From contig JAERRP010000262.1 of NCBI GenBank assembly GCA_016735415.1, positions 1-12,933 of the forward strand: a stretch of DNA of 12,933 nt, written 5' to 3'. The position numbers and the translations under genes were made by a program. This DNA comes from Desulfobacterales bacterium. Its GTDB lineage: Bacteria; Desulfobacterota; Desulfobacteria; Desulfobacterales; UBA5852. This document shows positions 7,130 to 12,933 of this stretch, one piece after another. The notes under the pieces were generated by a model. That model saw nothing but the letters and a program-made list of their open reading frames with translations. It was not told where the DNA came from and made no database searches. Each line of letters starts with the position of its first letter. The first letter of the stretch is position 1.

Positions 7130-7579
7130 TCAATCCGGGCTCGAGGAGCGGGGCAAAGCGGCCGGCATCTTTTCATTGTTGAGCAGGTCCTGTATGGTGG
7201 TTTGATCGTAAACGTCATAGACTGCTTTGCAAACGCGATCCCACATGGGCATGAAAGCGCAGTTGTCATAAAGGGGGCAGCCTTCTTTGGCGATGCAGGC
7301 ATCGCAGCGATCATGGCGGCCGCGCGCGTCGAGGAATCGGAAGATATCGCCCACGGTGATTTGCTGCGGGGGCTTAAGGAGGGAATAGCCTCCGTGGTAC
7401 CCCCGTTTGGAAGCAATCAACCCCGACCGCTTGATCTGGGCCATGATGACCTCCAGGAAACGCAGGGGGATGGCCTGGACCTCGGCGATTACCGAAAGCT
7501 TGGTCGGGCCGTCATGGAGACGTTTGGCCAGTTCGAAGATGGCCCGCAGGGCATATTTGTGTTTCTGTGTGATCAGCAT
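7130..7579 (-). CDS. Rrf2-family transcriptional regulator with a cysteine cluster
   Basis: This is a 149-residue winged-helix regulator of the Rrf2/IscR/NsrR/CymR group. The DNA-binding part is standard: ITQKHKYALRAIFELAKR (3-20), LSVIAEVQAIPLRFLEVIMAQ (28-48), then RSGLIASKRGYHGGYSL (51-67). After the dimerisation helix comes RCDACIAKEGCPLYDNCAF, with Cys at 92, 95, 101 and 107. The C-x5-C-x5-C spacing of 95/101/107 matches the Fe-S ligands of IscR-type members, so an Fe-S or redox sensor is likely (inference). The ATG at 7579 is the only start before an upstream in-frame stop and lacks a good ribosome site. A promoter and a leader ORF lie upstream. RidA is the next gene on the strand. Which of IscR, NsrR or CymR it resembles functionally cannot be decided here. 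Confidence 0.93.
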   Translation of the reverse strand: MLITQKHKYALRAIFELAKRLHDGPTKLSVIAEVQAIPLRFLEVIMAQIKRSGLIASKRGYHGGYSLLKPPQQITVGDIFRFLDARGRHDRCDACIAKEGCPLYDNCAFMPMWDRVCKAVYDVYDQTTIQDLLNNEKMPAALPRSSSPD

Positions 7580-7626
7580 AGGGCAGACGGTGTATTGTGA
7601 GAGCTCTTTTCAGTCTGTCGATCCGG

Positions 7627-7650
7627 TCATCCCGGCAGCAATGACGGCAT
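7627..7650 (-). CDS. Possible leader peptide ORF (MPSLLPG) upstream of the Rrf2 gene
   Basis: On the minus strand GGAGGAG is followed by a 4-base gap and an ATG, then seven codons (MPSLLPG) and TGA. This is an almost ideal ribosome site, far better than that of the Rrf2 gene 48 bases further on. It lies about 16 bases after the predicted transcription start, so it would be the first thing translated. It could be a translational leader controlling the regulator, or chance. Confidence 0.3.
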   Translation of the reverse strand: MPSLLPG

Positions 7651-7672
7651 GTCGCTCCTCCAGTAACCAAGT

Positions 7673-7701
7673 ATCTTAAAATAGTTGGAGAATGATGTCA
7701 A
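7673..7701 (-). promoter_or_regulatory. Sigma-70-type promoter for the Rrf2 gene
   Basis: On the minus strand TTGACA (7701-7696, six of six) is followed after exactly 17 bases by TAAGAT (7678-7673, four of six). Transcription would begin near 7666, giving an untranslated leader of about 87 bases before the ATG at 7579. No textbook IscR-type palindrome is obvious over it, so autoregulation is likely for the family but not shown by sequence. Confidence 0.55.
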
Positions 7702-7704
7702 ACT

Positions 7705-7809
7705 TTAGAGATCCTTGCGTTTTTTAACGGTTTGCCTTATTTCGGGAACCCGATGGACGGCGCTTGCGACCGCCTCGCCGGCGTCGGCCGGGTCGATATG
7801 AAAAGTCAT
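7705..7809 (-). CDS. Possible 34-residue small protein, unknown
   Basis: An ATG at 7809 opens a 34-codon frame ending in TAA. The product starts MTFHIDPADAGEAVASAVHR, has an acidic, alanine-rich first half and a basic end (QTVKKRKDL). The stretch is more GC-rich than its surroundings and its codon third positions are mostly G or C, as in neighbouring genes, which hints at coding or at a fossil of a longer gene. The ribosome site is poor: a GGAG lies about 14 bases upstream. No family is recognised. Confidence 0.3.
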   Translation of the reverse strand: MTFHIDPADAGEAVASAVHRVPEIRQTVKKRKDL

Positions 7810-7856
7810 GATGTTAGGATCATCTCCAAAAGAGTTGGCGTGATTCTGAGGGTTAC

Positions 7857-7964
7857 GGATTCAAGTATTCAAGTGAAATGCTGAAAGATAGGGTTCCAGG
7901 ATTGCGGGGTCGAGGGTTCGAGTGAAATGCTTAAAAATTACAAACCCTTGAATCCTGGAACCCT
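7857..7964. repeat. Compound repeat: two direct copies plus one inverted copy
   Basis: TTCAAGTGAAATGC (7868-7881) recurs 49 bases later as TTCGAGTGAAATGC (7917-7930), and the similarity extends on both sides (7857-7887 against 7906-7936). AGGGTTCCAGGATT (7890-7903) is the exact reverse complement of 7951-7964, and CGAGGGTT (7911-7918) pairs with 7943-7950 at seven of eight positions. The three units appear to derive from one ancestral sequence, one copy being inverted, so the right half can fold into a long hairpin with a 7-base bulge. It lies just upstream of der. The pattern suggests a dispersed genomic repeat. Confidence 0.75.
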
Positions 7965-7988
7965 CTTCTCCAACTAAATTGGAGAAGA
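7964..7988. repeat. Perfect 10-bp hairpin upstream of der
   Basis: TCTTCTCCAA (7964-7973) and TTGGAGAAGA (7979-7988) pair perfectly around the loop CTAAA. It abuts the right end of the compound repeat and ends 42 bases before the der start codon. No T-run follows on either strand, so it is unlikely to be a standard terminator. It could be the terminus of the repeat element or a structure in the der leader. Confidence 0.65.
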
Positions 7989-8030
7989 ACCTTATTTCAA
8001 TGACCCCTGCCTGGGGCGTGAAGGAACCGG

Positions 8031-9410
8031 ATGCCTATGAAACCGATGGTTGCGATCGTGGGACGCCCCAATGTGGGCAAATCGACCTTTTTCAACAAGG
8101 TGACCCGCAGCCGGGATGCCCTGGTGGACAACCTTCCGGGTGTGACGCGCGATCGCATCTATGGCGATGCTGAATGGAATGAGATCCCCTTTACCCTGGT
8201 CGACACCGGCGGGCTTTCAGGACAGCTGGACGATGCCTTTGCCGATTCCATCCGCCAGCAGGTCTTCGAAGCCCTGGACGCGGCGGACGCCATCATCATG
8301 CTGATGGACGGTAAGCAAGGCCTCTCGCCTTATGACCGCGACATCATCGAGACCCTGCGCCACCAGGCCCAACCGGTTTTTTTCGCCATCAACAAAATCG
8401 ACGGGCCCGAGCAGGAAGATGCCCTGGCGGATTTTTTCACCCTCGGTCTTGCAAAGCTTTTTCCCCTGTCGGCCGAGCACCGCTTCGGGCTGAGCGACCT
8501 GCTCGACAGCCTGGTGGCGACCTTCAAGCGCCATGAAGAAGCGCCCCGGGATGAAATCAAACTGGCCGTGGTGGGACGCCCGAACGTCGGCAAATCCTCG
8601 CTGCTCAATCGGCTGATTGGTAAAGAGCGTCATCTCGTGAGCGCTATTCCCGGGACGACCCGCGATGCCGTTGACTCGCTGATCAAACATGACGGGCGCT
8701 TTTACCGGCTGATCGACACCGCCGGCATTCGCCGCAAGGGCAAGGTCACCCGTAAGCTGGAAAAATTTTCGATCATCAAAGCCCTGCGGAGTCTGGACCG
8801 CTGTGATGTGGCCCTGATCGTCATCGACGCGGCCGCGGGCATCACGGATCAGGATATCAGCGTGGCCGGTTACGCCCACGAGCGGGGCTGCGGGTGTGTT
8901 TTCCTCCTGAACAAGTGGGATCTGGTGGCAAAAGATCAGCATAGCGTGCGGCGTTACACCGAACAGATGCGCACGGCCGCCAAATTTCTGGCCTTTGCGC
9001 CGGTGATGACCCTGTCGGCCCTCACCGGTCAGCGCGTCCAGCGCATTTTTAAACTGGTGAACACAGTGTATGCGCAATATATCACACGCGTTACCACCGG
9101 CCGCATCAACCGGATTCTGGAGCAGGCCCTGGCGGATAACGAACCCGCCCTGCACCGCGGGCGGCGCATCAAGTTTTATTACGCCACCCAGGCCTCGACG
9201 CGGCCGCCCACCTTTGTCATGTTTGTCAACTATCCGGCGGCGGTCCATTTTTCCTACCAGCGTTATCTGGTCAACCGGCTCAGGGAAGGCGCCGATCTGC
9301 ACGCAATTCCGATCCGACTGGTGCTGCGACAGCGGACGGGCCGCAAACAGATCAGCGCAGGCCCCCAACGCCGGGCCAGGGCGCTCCGCAAACGCAAACG
9401 GTCGCGTTAA
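8031..9410 (+). CDS. der: Ribosome-assembly GTPase Der (EngA)
   Basis: Der is an essential GTPase with two tandem G domains and a KH-like domain that helps mature the 50S subunit. All parts are here in 459 residues. The first G domain has GRPNVGKS (11-18), DTGG (58-61) and NKID (121-124); the second has GRPNVGKS (182-189), PGTTRD (207-212), DTAG (229-232) and NKWD (294-297). The KH-like domain runs from about 355 to 440 (KFYYATQASTRPPTFVMFVN, 381-400) and the protein ends in a basic tail. The ATG at 8031 has AAGGA five bases upstream; a second ATG at 8037 is further from it, so 8031 is preferred. rarA follows after 35 bases, probably on the same transcript. A repeat cluster lies just upstream. 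Confidence 0.98.
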   Translation: MPMKPMVAIVGRPNVGKSTFFNKVTRSRDALVDNLPGVTRDRIYGDAEWNEIPFTLVDTGGLSGQLDDAFADSIRQQVFEALDAADAIIMLMDGKQGLSPYDRDIIETLRHQAQPVFFAINKIDGPEQEDALADFFTLGLAKLFPLSAEHRFGLSDLLDSLVATFKRHEEAPRDEIKLAVVGRPNVGKSSLLNRLIGKERHLVSAIPGTTRDAVDSLIKHDGRFYRLIDTAGIRRKGKVTRKLEKFSIIKALRSLDRCDVALIVIDAAAGITDQDISVAGYAHERGCGCVFLLNKWDLVAKDQHSVRRYTEQMRTAAKFLAFAPVMTLSALTGQRVQRIFKLVNTVYAQYITRVTTGRINRILEQALADNEPALHRGRRIKFYYATQASTRPPTFVMFVNYPAAVHFSYQRYLVNRLREGADLHAIPIRLVLRQRTGRKQISAGPQRRARALRKRKRSR

Positions 9411-9433
9411 CGTCATTGCCGGACACCCCTTGC

Positions 9434-9448
9434 GAGGTGCGATTCTTG
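9434..9448 (+). promoter_or_regulatory. Ribosome-binding site and TTG start that decide the rarA start
   Basis: GAGGTG at 9434-9439 lies six bases before a TTG at 9446. This start gives the N terminus MDLFEH. The alternatives are a TTG at 9416 with no ribosome site and an ATG at 9479 with a nearby AGGGA that would remove the DLFEH segment. Confidence 0.6.
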
Positions 9449-10795
9449 GATTTATTCGAACACAGTGCCAGGGAAAAAATGAATAAGCCGCTGGCCGACC
9501 GCATGCGTCCGCGGCGACTGGATGATTTTGTCGGACAGGCCCAGGCGGTGGGGGAAGGCTCGCTCATCCGGCAGGTTCTGGGTGCGGACCGGCTTTTCTC
9601 CCTCATCTTATGGGGACCGCCGGGCAGCGGCAAAACCACCCTGGCCCGACTGGTGGCGGGCGCGAATAAAGCCCATTTCATGGAGTTTTCAGCCGTTCTG
9701 TGCGGCGTCAAGGATATCCGCCGGGTTATCGAGGAGGCCCGCCGCCAGCGTGATTACCACCATCGCCGCACCATTCTGTTTGTCGATGAGATCCATCGTT
9801 TCAACAAGGCCCAGCAGGACGCCTTCCTGCATCACGTCGAAACCGGGTTGGTCACCCTCATCGGGGCCACGACCGAAAACCCCTCCTTCGAGGTCATTCC
9901 GGCCTTGATGTCGCGCTGCCGGGTAGTCCTCTTAAAATCCCACAGCGAAGCGGATCTGACGCGCATTCTGCAGCAGGCCCTGACGGACAGGCAGCGGGGG
10001 CTGGGGCGTTGCGGCCTGGCCATAACCCCCGCGGGCCTGAATTTTCTGGTCCGCTCGGCCGACGGTGATGCCCGCCGGGCCCTGAACAGTCTCGAGATGG
10101 CCGCGGCCCTGTGTGCCGCCCCACCGGGCGGGACAGCGGATGCCGCCCCGCCCATCGACCTCCCGCATCTCGAGGCCGTCCTCCAGAAAAAGGCGTTGCG
10201 CTACGACAAATCCGGCGAGGAGCATTTCAACCTCATTTCGGCCCTTCACAAAAGCCTGCGCGGCAGCGATCCGGACGCTGCCCTGTATTGGCTGGCCCGC
10301 ATGCTGGCCGCCGGGGAAGACCCGCTCTACATAGCCCGCCGCATGGTGCGATTTGCTTCCGAAGACGTCGGCCTGGCCGATCCGCGGGCCCTGACAACGG
10401 TCTTGAACGCCGTGGAGGCCTTCCGCTTTCTCGGTCGCCCCGAGGGCGAACTGGCCCTGGCCCAGGCCGCGGTATACCTGGCCACGGCCCCCAAGAGTAA
10501 CAGCATCTACCGGGCTTATCGCCAAGCCGCCCGGGCGGTCGAAGATCACGGCAGCCTGCCCGTGCCCCTGCATATCCGCAACGCTCCGACCGGTTTGATG
10601 AAATCCCTGGGCTACGGCCGGGACTACCGCTACGCCCACGACTATAAGGGCGCTTATACACCCCAGGATTACTTCCCCGACGCTTTGAAAGGCACGGTCT
10701 TCTATAAACCCAGCGAACGCGGCTACGAAAAAGAAATCAAACGCCGCCTGGATCGATGGCGTCCATTGACCGGCAAGGCAAGGCCCCAGCCCTAG
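9446..10795 (+). CDS. rarA: Replication-associated recombination protein RarA (MgsA), AAA+ ATPase
   Basis: RarA is a tetrameric AAA+ ATPase related to clamp loaders and to eukaryotic WRNIP1 that acts at stalled or damaged replication forks. From the TTG at 9446 the protein has 449 residues, normal for the family. It begins MDLFEHSAREKMNKPLADRM, followed by Walker A GPPGSGKT (57-64), Walker B ILFVDEIHRF (110-119), sensor 1 GATTENPSF (140-148) and an arginine finger region SRCRV. The C-terminal half has typical RarA marks: YDKSGEEHFNLISALHKSLR, LYIARRMVRFASEDVGLADP and, near the end, GYGRDYRYAHDYKGAY. It starts 35 bases after der. No clear intrinsic terminator follows. Confidence 0.97.
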   Translation: MDLFEHSAREKMNKPLADRMRPRRLDDFVGQAQAVGEGSLIRQVLGADRLFSLILWGPPGSGKTTLARLVAGANKAHFMEFSAVLCGVKDIRRVIEEARRQRDYHHRRTILFVDEIHRFNKAQQDAFLHHVETGLVTLIGATTENPSFEVIPALMSRCRVVLLKSHSEADLTRILQQALTDRQRGLGRCGLAITPAGLNFLVRSADGDARRALNSLEMAAALCAAPPGGTADAAPPIDLPHLEAVLQKKALRYDKSGEEHFNLISALHKSLRGSDPDAALYWLARMLAAGEDPLYIARRMVRFASEDVGLADPRALTTVLNAVEAFRFLGRPEGELALAQAAVYLATAPKSNSIYRAYRQAARAVEDHGSLPVPLHIRNAPTGLMKSLGYGRDYRYAHDYKGAYTPQDYFPDALKGTVFYKPSERGYEKEIKRRLDRWRPLTGKARPQP

Positions 10796-11103
10796 GCCTC
10801 AAAAAAAGTTGTAGATCCGGCTTGTTTTTTGGTCCGTCTACGGCGTTACATCCACCGGCCCATATCCTGATTTGCATCGGCGCTTGCGTCTTGTCGACCA
10901 ACCTGAATCCTGCGTCCGCCGGTACAATTATTTATGGCCGTGGCCCCTGGTCGCATCGCACATGACTGACCTGCGGTATCCCTTGACAGGTGTTGGCAGA
11001 AGCCCTATTATTTTAAGTATATACCCAATTCTTCTCCGGATTGACTTTATAGGCCCATACCATGAGCGGCCCCCGGATCAACCGCCAACGGAAAAGGGGA
11101 ACC
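10796..11103. other. 308-base intergenic region before the CBS-Usp unit
   Basis: The first part, after the rarA stop, holds an A7 run and a T6 run but no stem able to act as a standard terminator. The middle shows nothing I can name. The right end carries the strong promoter at 10983-11011 and an AT-rich discriminator, then an untranslated leader of about 86 bases leading to the CBS gene. Confidence 0.6.
10983..11011 (+). promoter_or_regulatory. Near-consensus sigma-70 promoter for the CBS-Usp unit
   Basis: TTGACA (10983-10988, six of six) and TATTAT (11006-11011, five of six) are separated by exactly 17 bases. Transcription would begin near 11018. This is the strongest promoter in the window and implies that the CBS and universal stress genes form a separate, well-expressed unit. 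Confidence 0.7.
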
Positions 11104-11559
11104 ATGCAAACCGTTCAAGACATCATGAGCGCTGATGTAATTACCGTTACCCCGGAGATGGAAGTCACCGAAACCGCCAGGATCTTGCTCGCAAACAAGG
11201 TCAACGGCCTTCCGGTGGTCGACGAGCAGGGCGGCCTGGTCGGCATTGTCTGTCAAAGCGATCTGATCGTCCAGCAGAAACGGGTCCGGATTCCTTCACT
11301 GTTCACCTTTCTCGATGGGTACATCACCCTGACGTCCAGCAAGCAATTCGAACGCGAGGTCGAGAAAATTGCCGCCTCGCAGGTGCGGCAGGCCATGACG
11401 CCTGATCCGGTCTGCGTTTCCCCTGACGACACGATCGAAGAAGTGGCCACCCTCATGGTCGAGAAGAACTACCACACCCTGCCGGTGGTGGAAAACGGGC
11501 GGCTGGTTGGGATTGTGGGCAAGGAGGATATGCTGCGAACCCTTATGCAGGAAAGCTGA
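11104..11559 (+). CDS. Double CBS-domain protein
   Basis: This 151-residue protein consists of a pair of CBS domains (a Bateman module), which usually bind adenine nucleotides and sense energy state. CBS 1 covers about residues 1-57 (VQDIMSADVITVTPEM, then NGLPVVDEQGGLVGIVCQSD) and CBS 2 about 93-149 (VRQAMTPDPVCVSPDDTIEE, then HTLPVVENGRLVGIVGKEDM). The linker between them (58-92) contains IPSLFTFLDGYITLTSSKQF, longer than a minimal linker. No effector domain is attached. I chose the ATG at 11104 because AAGGGGA lies just upstream and MQTVQDIMS is the usual way such proteins begin; the ATG at 11062 has no ribosome site. The universal stress gene starts 12 bases after its stop, so the two are almost certainly co-transcribed. 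Confidence 0.92.
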   Translation: MQTVQDIMSADVITVTPEMEVTETARILLANKVNGLPVVDEQGGLVGIVCQSDLIVQQKRVRIPSLFTFLDGYITLTSSKQFEREVEKIAASQVRQAMTPDPVCVSPDDTIEEVATLMVEKNYHTLPVVENGRLVGIVGKEDMLRTLMQES

Positions 11560-11571
11560 CAAGGAGGACCC

Positions 11572-12012
11572 ATGGCCATCCGAACAATTGCCTGTTGTAC
11601 CGACTTTTCGGACAACTCCCACCGGGCGGTGACCGAAGCCATCGACATGGCGGCCCGATATCAGGCCAAACTGTATATTGTGCATGTGCTGCCCCCCATG
11701 GTCAACCCGGTGCTGATGGACAGCGACTGGGTCCCTCCGGATTTGCCGCACGAATCCGCGCTCATCAAAATCGAGGAGGAGATGCAGCAGCTTTACGGGG
11801 CCAAAGTGCCCCACGAGGTCGATTATGAACTGGTGGTTCTGGACGGCCACGTCTCTTCCGAGATTCTTGAATTCATCAAGACCCACGACATCGATCTGGC
11901 GGTTACGGGGTCTTACGGCCTTTCGGGCATGGGGCTGGTCCTGTTCGGCAGCGTGGCCAAACGCGTGGTCCAGAAAGCGGCCTGCTCGGTGATGATCGTC
12001 CGGGATTCATAA
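11572..12012 (+). CDS. Universal stress protein, UspA family, ATP-binding type
   Basis: This is a single Usp domain of 146 residues, cytoplasmic and probably dimeric. It opens with IRTIACCTDFSDNSHRAV (3-20), with the nucleotide-contacting Asp11. The C-terminal ATP motif is complete: G113-x2-G116-x9-G126-S127 within GSYGLSGMGLVLFGS, followed by SVAKRVVQKAACSVMIVR, so it should bind ATP, unlike strict UspA-type members. A strong AAGGAGG lies four bases before the ATG. It is the second gene of the CBS-Usp unit. Pairing of CBS and Usp proteins suggests a joint energy- or stress-sensing role, which is inference. The gene converges with the NRDE gene 44 bases downstream. Confidence 0.95.
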   Translation: MAIRTIACCTDFSDNSHRAVTEAIDMAARYQAKLYIVHVLPPMVNPVLMDSDWVPPDLPHESALIKIEEEMQQLYGAKVPHEVDYELVVLDGHVSSEILEFIKTHDIDLAVTGSYGLSGMGLVLFGSVAKRVVQKAACSVMIVRDS

Positions 12013-12056
12013 GAAGCGGCTTGGGGTGGGGTGGTGCAGCGGAGCACCGATCGGTA

Positions 12057-12824
12057 TCAGACCGGGATTTGGCGCCGGAATTGTCGGGTCCGGGCGCGGC
12101 CGTCGGGTTCGAAGGTGCGTTCCAGGAAGAGCGTGCTTCCGTCGGCGGCCACCCGCAGAACGCTCGAGGCCCGGGTGCCATAGGTGGGGCTTTGGATGAA
12201 GGCTGTGGCCAGCAACCTTTCCCAATCGAGATCGATGCCGGTATCGGGCAGGTTTTCATCCGGTGGCATATGCCGATCCTGCAGCAATGCCATCAGGGCT
12301 TCGGGGTCAGGTCGATGCGTTTGGCGGACGATTTCCGCCATGGCGTTCCTGGCCCGTTCGACTTTGGGCCAGGGGGTATTCAGCAGGTGGTTGCTGAGGC
12401 CGTGAATGCCCGGCTTGATCTCACGGGGCTGCGGTCCGTGATTGCCGTAATAGTAGAGCGCTTCTATCCGGCCGACCACGAGGTTGAATCCGTTGTAGCG
12501 CCGGCCGTCCCGGCTCAGGCGCTCGAGGTAACCGTCGGCCGCGGTGTGGCCGCCGATATAATCGCTTACCAGATTCCCGCGGGAGGGCGCATCCGGTTGA
12601 TGCCGGCTGGGATCGCGAAAGTTCGTAATCGCGGCCAGACGGCCATTGCCGCCCAAACCCATCCAGGTCCCGCGGCCTCGAAGGTCCCGACCCGCCAGAA
12701 TATTCTTCCGCTCCGGCCAGTAATCCAGTGGCAACGTCGGCCTTTCGTAGAATTCGTCTCGATTGGCGGCGATAATCAGGGGATAGTCTTCGCGGCATTT
12801 ATACGCCAGAATGAGAAGGCACAT
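12057..12824 (-). CDS. NRDE/TANGO2-family protein
   Basis: This 255-residue protein belongs to the NRDE (TANGO2) family, named for the Asn-Arg-Asp-Glu motif, here at residues 21-24 in LIIAANRDEFYERPT. It begins MCLLILAY, so Cys2 would become N-terminal after methionine removal, as in Ntn-hydrolase folds, although catalytic activity has not been settled for the family to my knowledge. Other landmarks are LAGRDLRGRGTWMGLGGNGR (43-62), AAITNFRDP (64-72), SRGNLVSDYI (81-90), YNGFNLVVG and GIHGLSNHLLNTPWPKVERA, and near the end TRASSVL. The eukaryotic relative is implicated in heme trafficking and lipid metabolism; the bacterial role is unclear. The start has only a weak ribosome site. The promoter would lie in the last 109 bases of the window, where I see none. 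Confidence 0.92.
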   Translation of the reverse strand: MCLLILAYKCREDYPLIIAANRDEFYERPTLPLDYWPERKNILAGRDLRGRGTWMGLGGNGRLAAITNFRDPSRHQPDAPSRGNLVSDYIGGHTAADGYLERLSRDGRRYNGFNLVVGRIEALYYYGNHGPQPREIKPGIHGLSNHLLNTPWPKVERARNAMAEIVRQTHRPDPEALMALLQDRHMPPDENLPDTGIDLDWERLLATAFIQSPTYGTRASSVLRVAADGSTLFLERTFEPDGRARTRQFRRQIPV

Positions 12825-12933
12825 TCGGGGTTTCCATTCGTATCGGGTTTATGTTTATCGGCGGGCGGCGGCAAGGACAACCCCCGCGTATCGGAGTCCC
12901 CAAGTGTGGCCGCTTGTCCCCACCGCACGCTGT

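Larger units (their letters stand above)
7682..7977. repeat. Matched 11-bp inverted ends bracketing the divergent region
   Basis: TAGTTGGAGAA (7682-7692) reappears as its exact reverse complement TTCTCCAACTA (7967-7977). The 296-base span has the size and end symmetry of a small non-autonomous element. No target-site duplication is clear. The right end is itself part of a palindrome, so the match may simply reflect a dispersed repeat motif. Confidence 0.3.
7580..8030. other. 451-base divergent intergenic region rich in small features
   Basis: This separates the minus-strand Rrf2 gene from plus-strand der. The left third carries the Rrf2 promoter and a seven-codon leader ORF. The middle (7705-7809) is GC-rich on one strand and can encode 34 residues. 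The right third is a compound repeat and a hairpin. I see no convincing sigma-70 promoter for der, so der transcription either starts within the repeat or uses a weak promoter I cannot recognise. Confidence 0.6.

Noticed and set aside
7915..7923. GGTTCGAGT resembling a tRNA T-loop
   Set aside because: No acceptor stem, anticodon arm or CCA-side pairing around it; it belongs to the repeat unit.
7857..7936. Two repeats at 49-base spacing considered as a CRISPR array
   Set aside because: Only two imperfect copies, similarity running through the would-be spacer, and no cas gene in the window.
8217..9416. 399-codon minus-strand open frame
   Set aside because: It lies fully antisense to der, whose protein is unmistakable; the frame is a by-product of GC-rich codon use.
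9932..10639. 235-codon minus-strand open frame
   Set aside because: Antisense to rarA, with no recognisable motif and a low-complexity product.
11296..11886. 196-codon minus-strand open frame
   Set aside because: Antisense across the CBS and Usp genes, both with clear families and strong ribosome sites.
12033..12048. Short hairpin between the convergent Usp and NRDE genes as a terminator
   Set aside because: Only a 5-bp stem and no T-run on either side.

Overview
The window is 12.9 kb of GC-rich, gene-dense bacterial chromosome carrying housekeeping and conserved accessory genes. The protein styles suggest a Desulfobacterota (former deltaproteobacterial, sulfate-reducer-like) genome: an Rrf2 regulator with a cysteine cluster, a YkgJ-like cysteine cluster protein, a PduO-type corrinoid adenosyltransferase, a RarA beginning MDLFEH, and a response-regulator-type C-terminal tail. 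This taxonomic placement is inference from protein style only.

Layout. At the left edge (1-399, +) is the 3' end of a gene, probably the helical tail of a large signalling protein. From 444 to 7579 every gene reads on the minus strand. In order of transcription these are: an Rrf2-type regulator, a RidA enamine/imine deaminase, a YkgJ-like cysteine cluster protein, a small conserved protein of unknown function, a PA14-domain lipoprotein, a DUF1189-type membrane protein, a class I glutamine amidotransferase-like protein, a PaaI-type hotdog thioesterase, a small three-span membrane protein and an ATP:cob(I)alamin adenosyltransferase. Gaps of 72-282 bases separate them, so this is probably several short transcription units rather than one operon.

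The 451-base divergent region 7580-8030 is the most structured non-coding stretch. It holds a good minus-strand promoter for the Rrf2 gene, a seven-codon leader ORF with a much better ribosome site than the regulator itself, a possible 34-residue small protein, and a compound repeat made of two related direct copies, an inverted copy and a perfect terminal hairpin. To its right, reading +, are der (ribosome-assembly GTPase) and rarA (replication-fork AAA+ ATPase), 35 bases apart. A near-consensus sigma-70-type promoter then precedes a two-gene unit: a double-CBS protein and a universal stress protein with an intact ATP-binding motif. An NRDE/TANGO2-family gene converges on this unit from the right edge.

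I see no CRISPR array, defence island, integrase, transposase, tRNA or rRNA. No clear undescribed multi-gene system is visible. The observations most worth a second look are the repeat cluster and small ORFs between the Rrf2 gene and der, the Rrf2-RidA neighbourhood, and a few family members with unusual extra domains.
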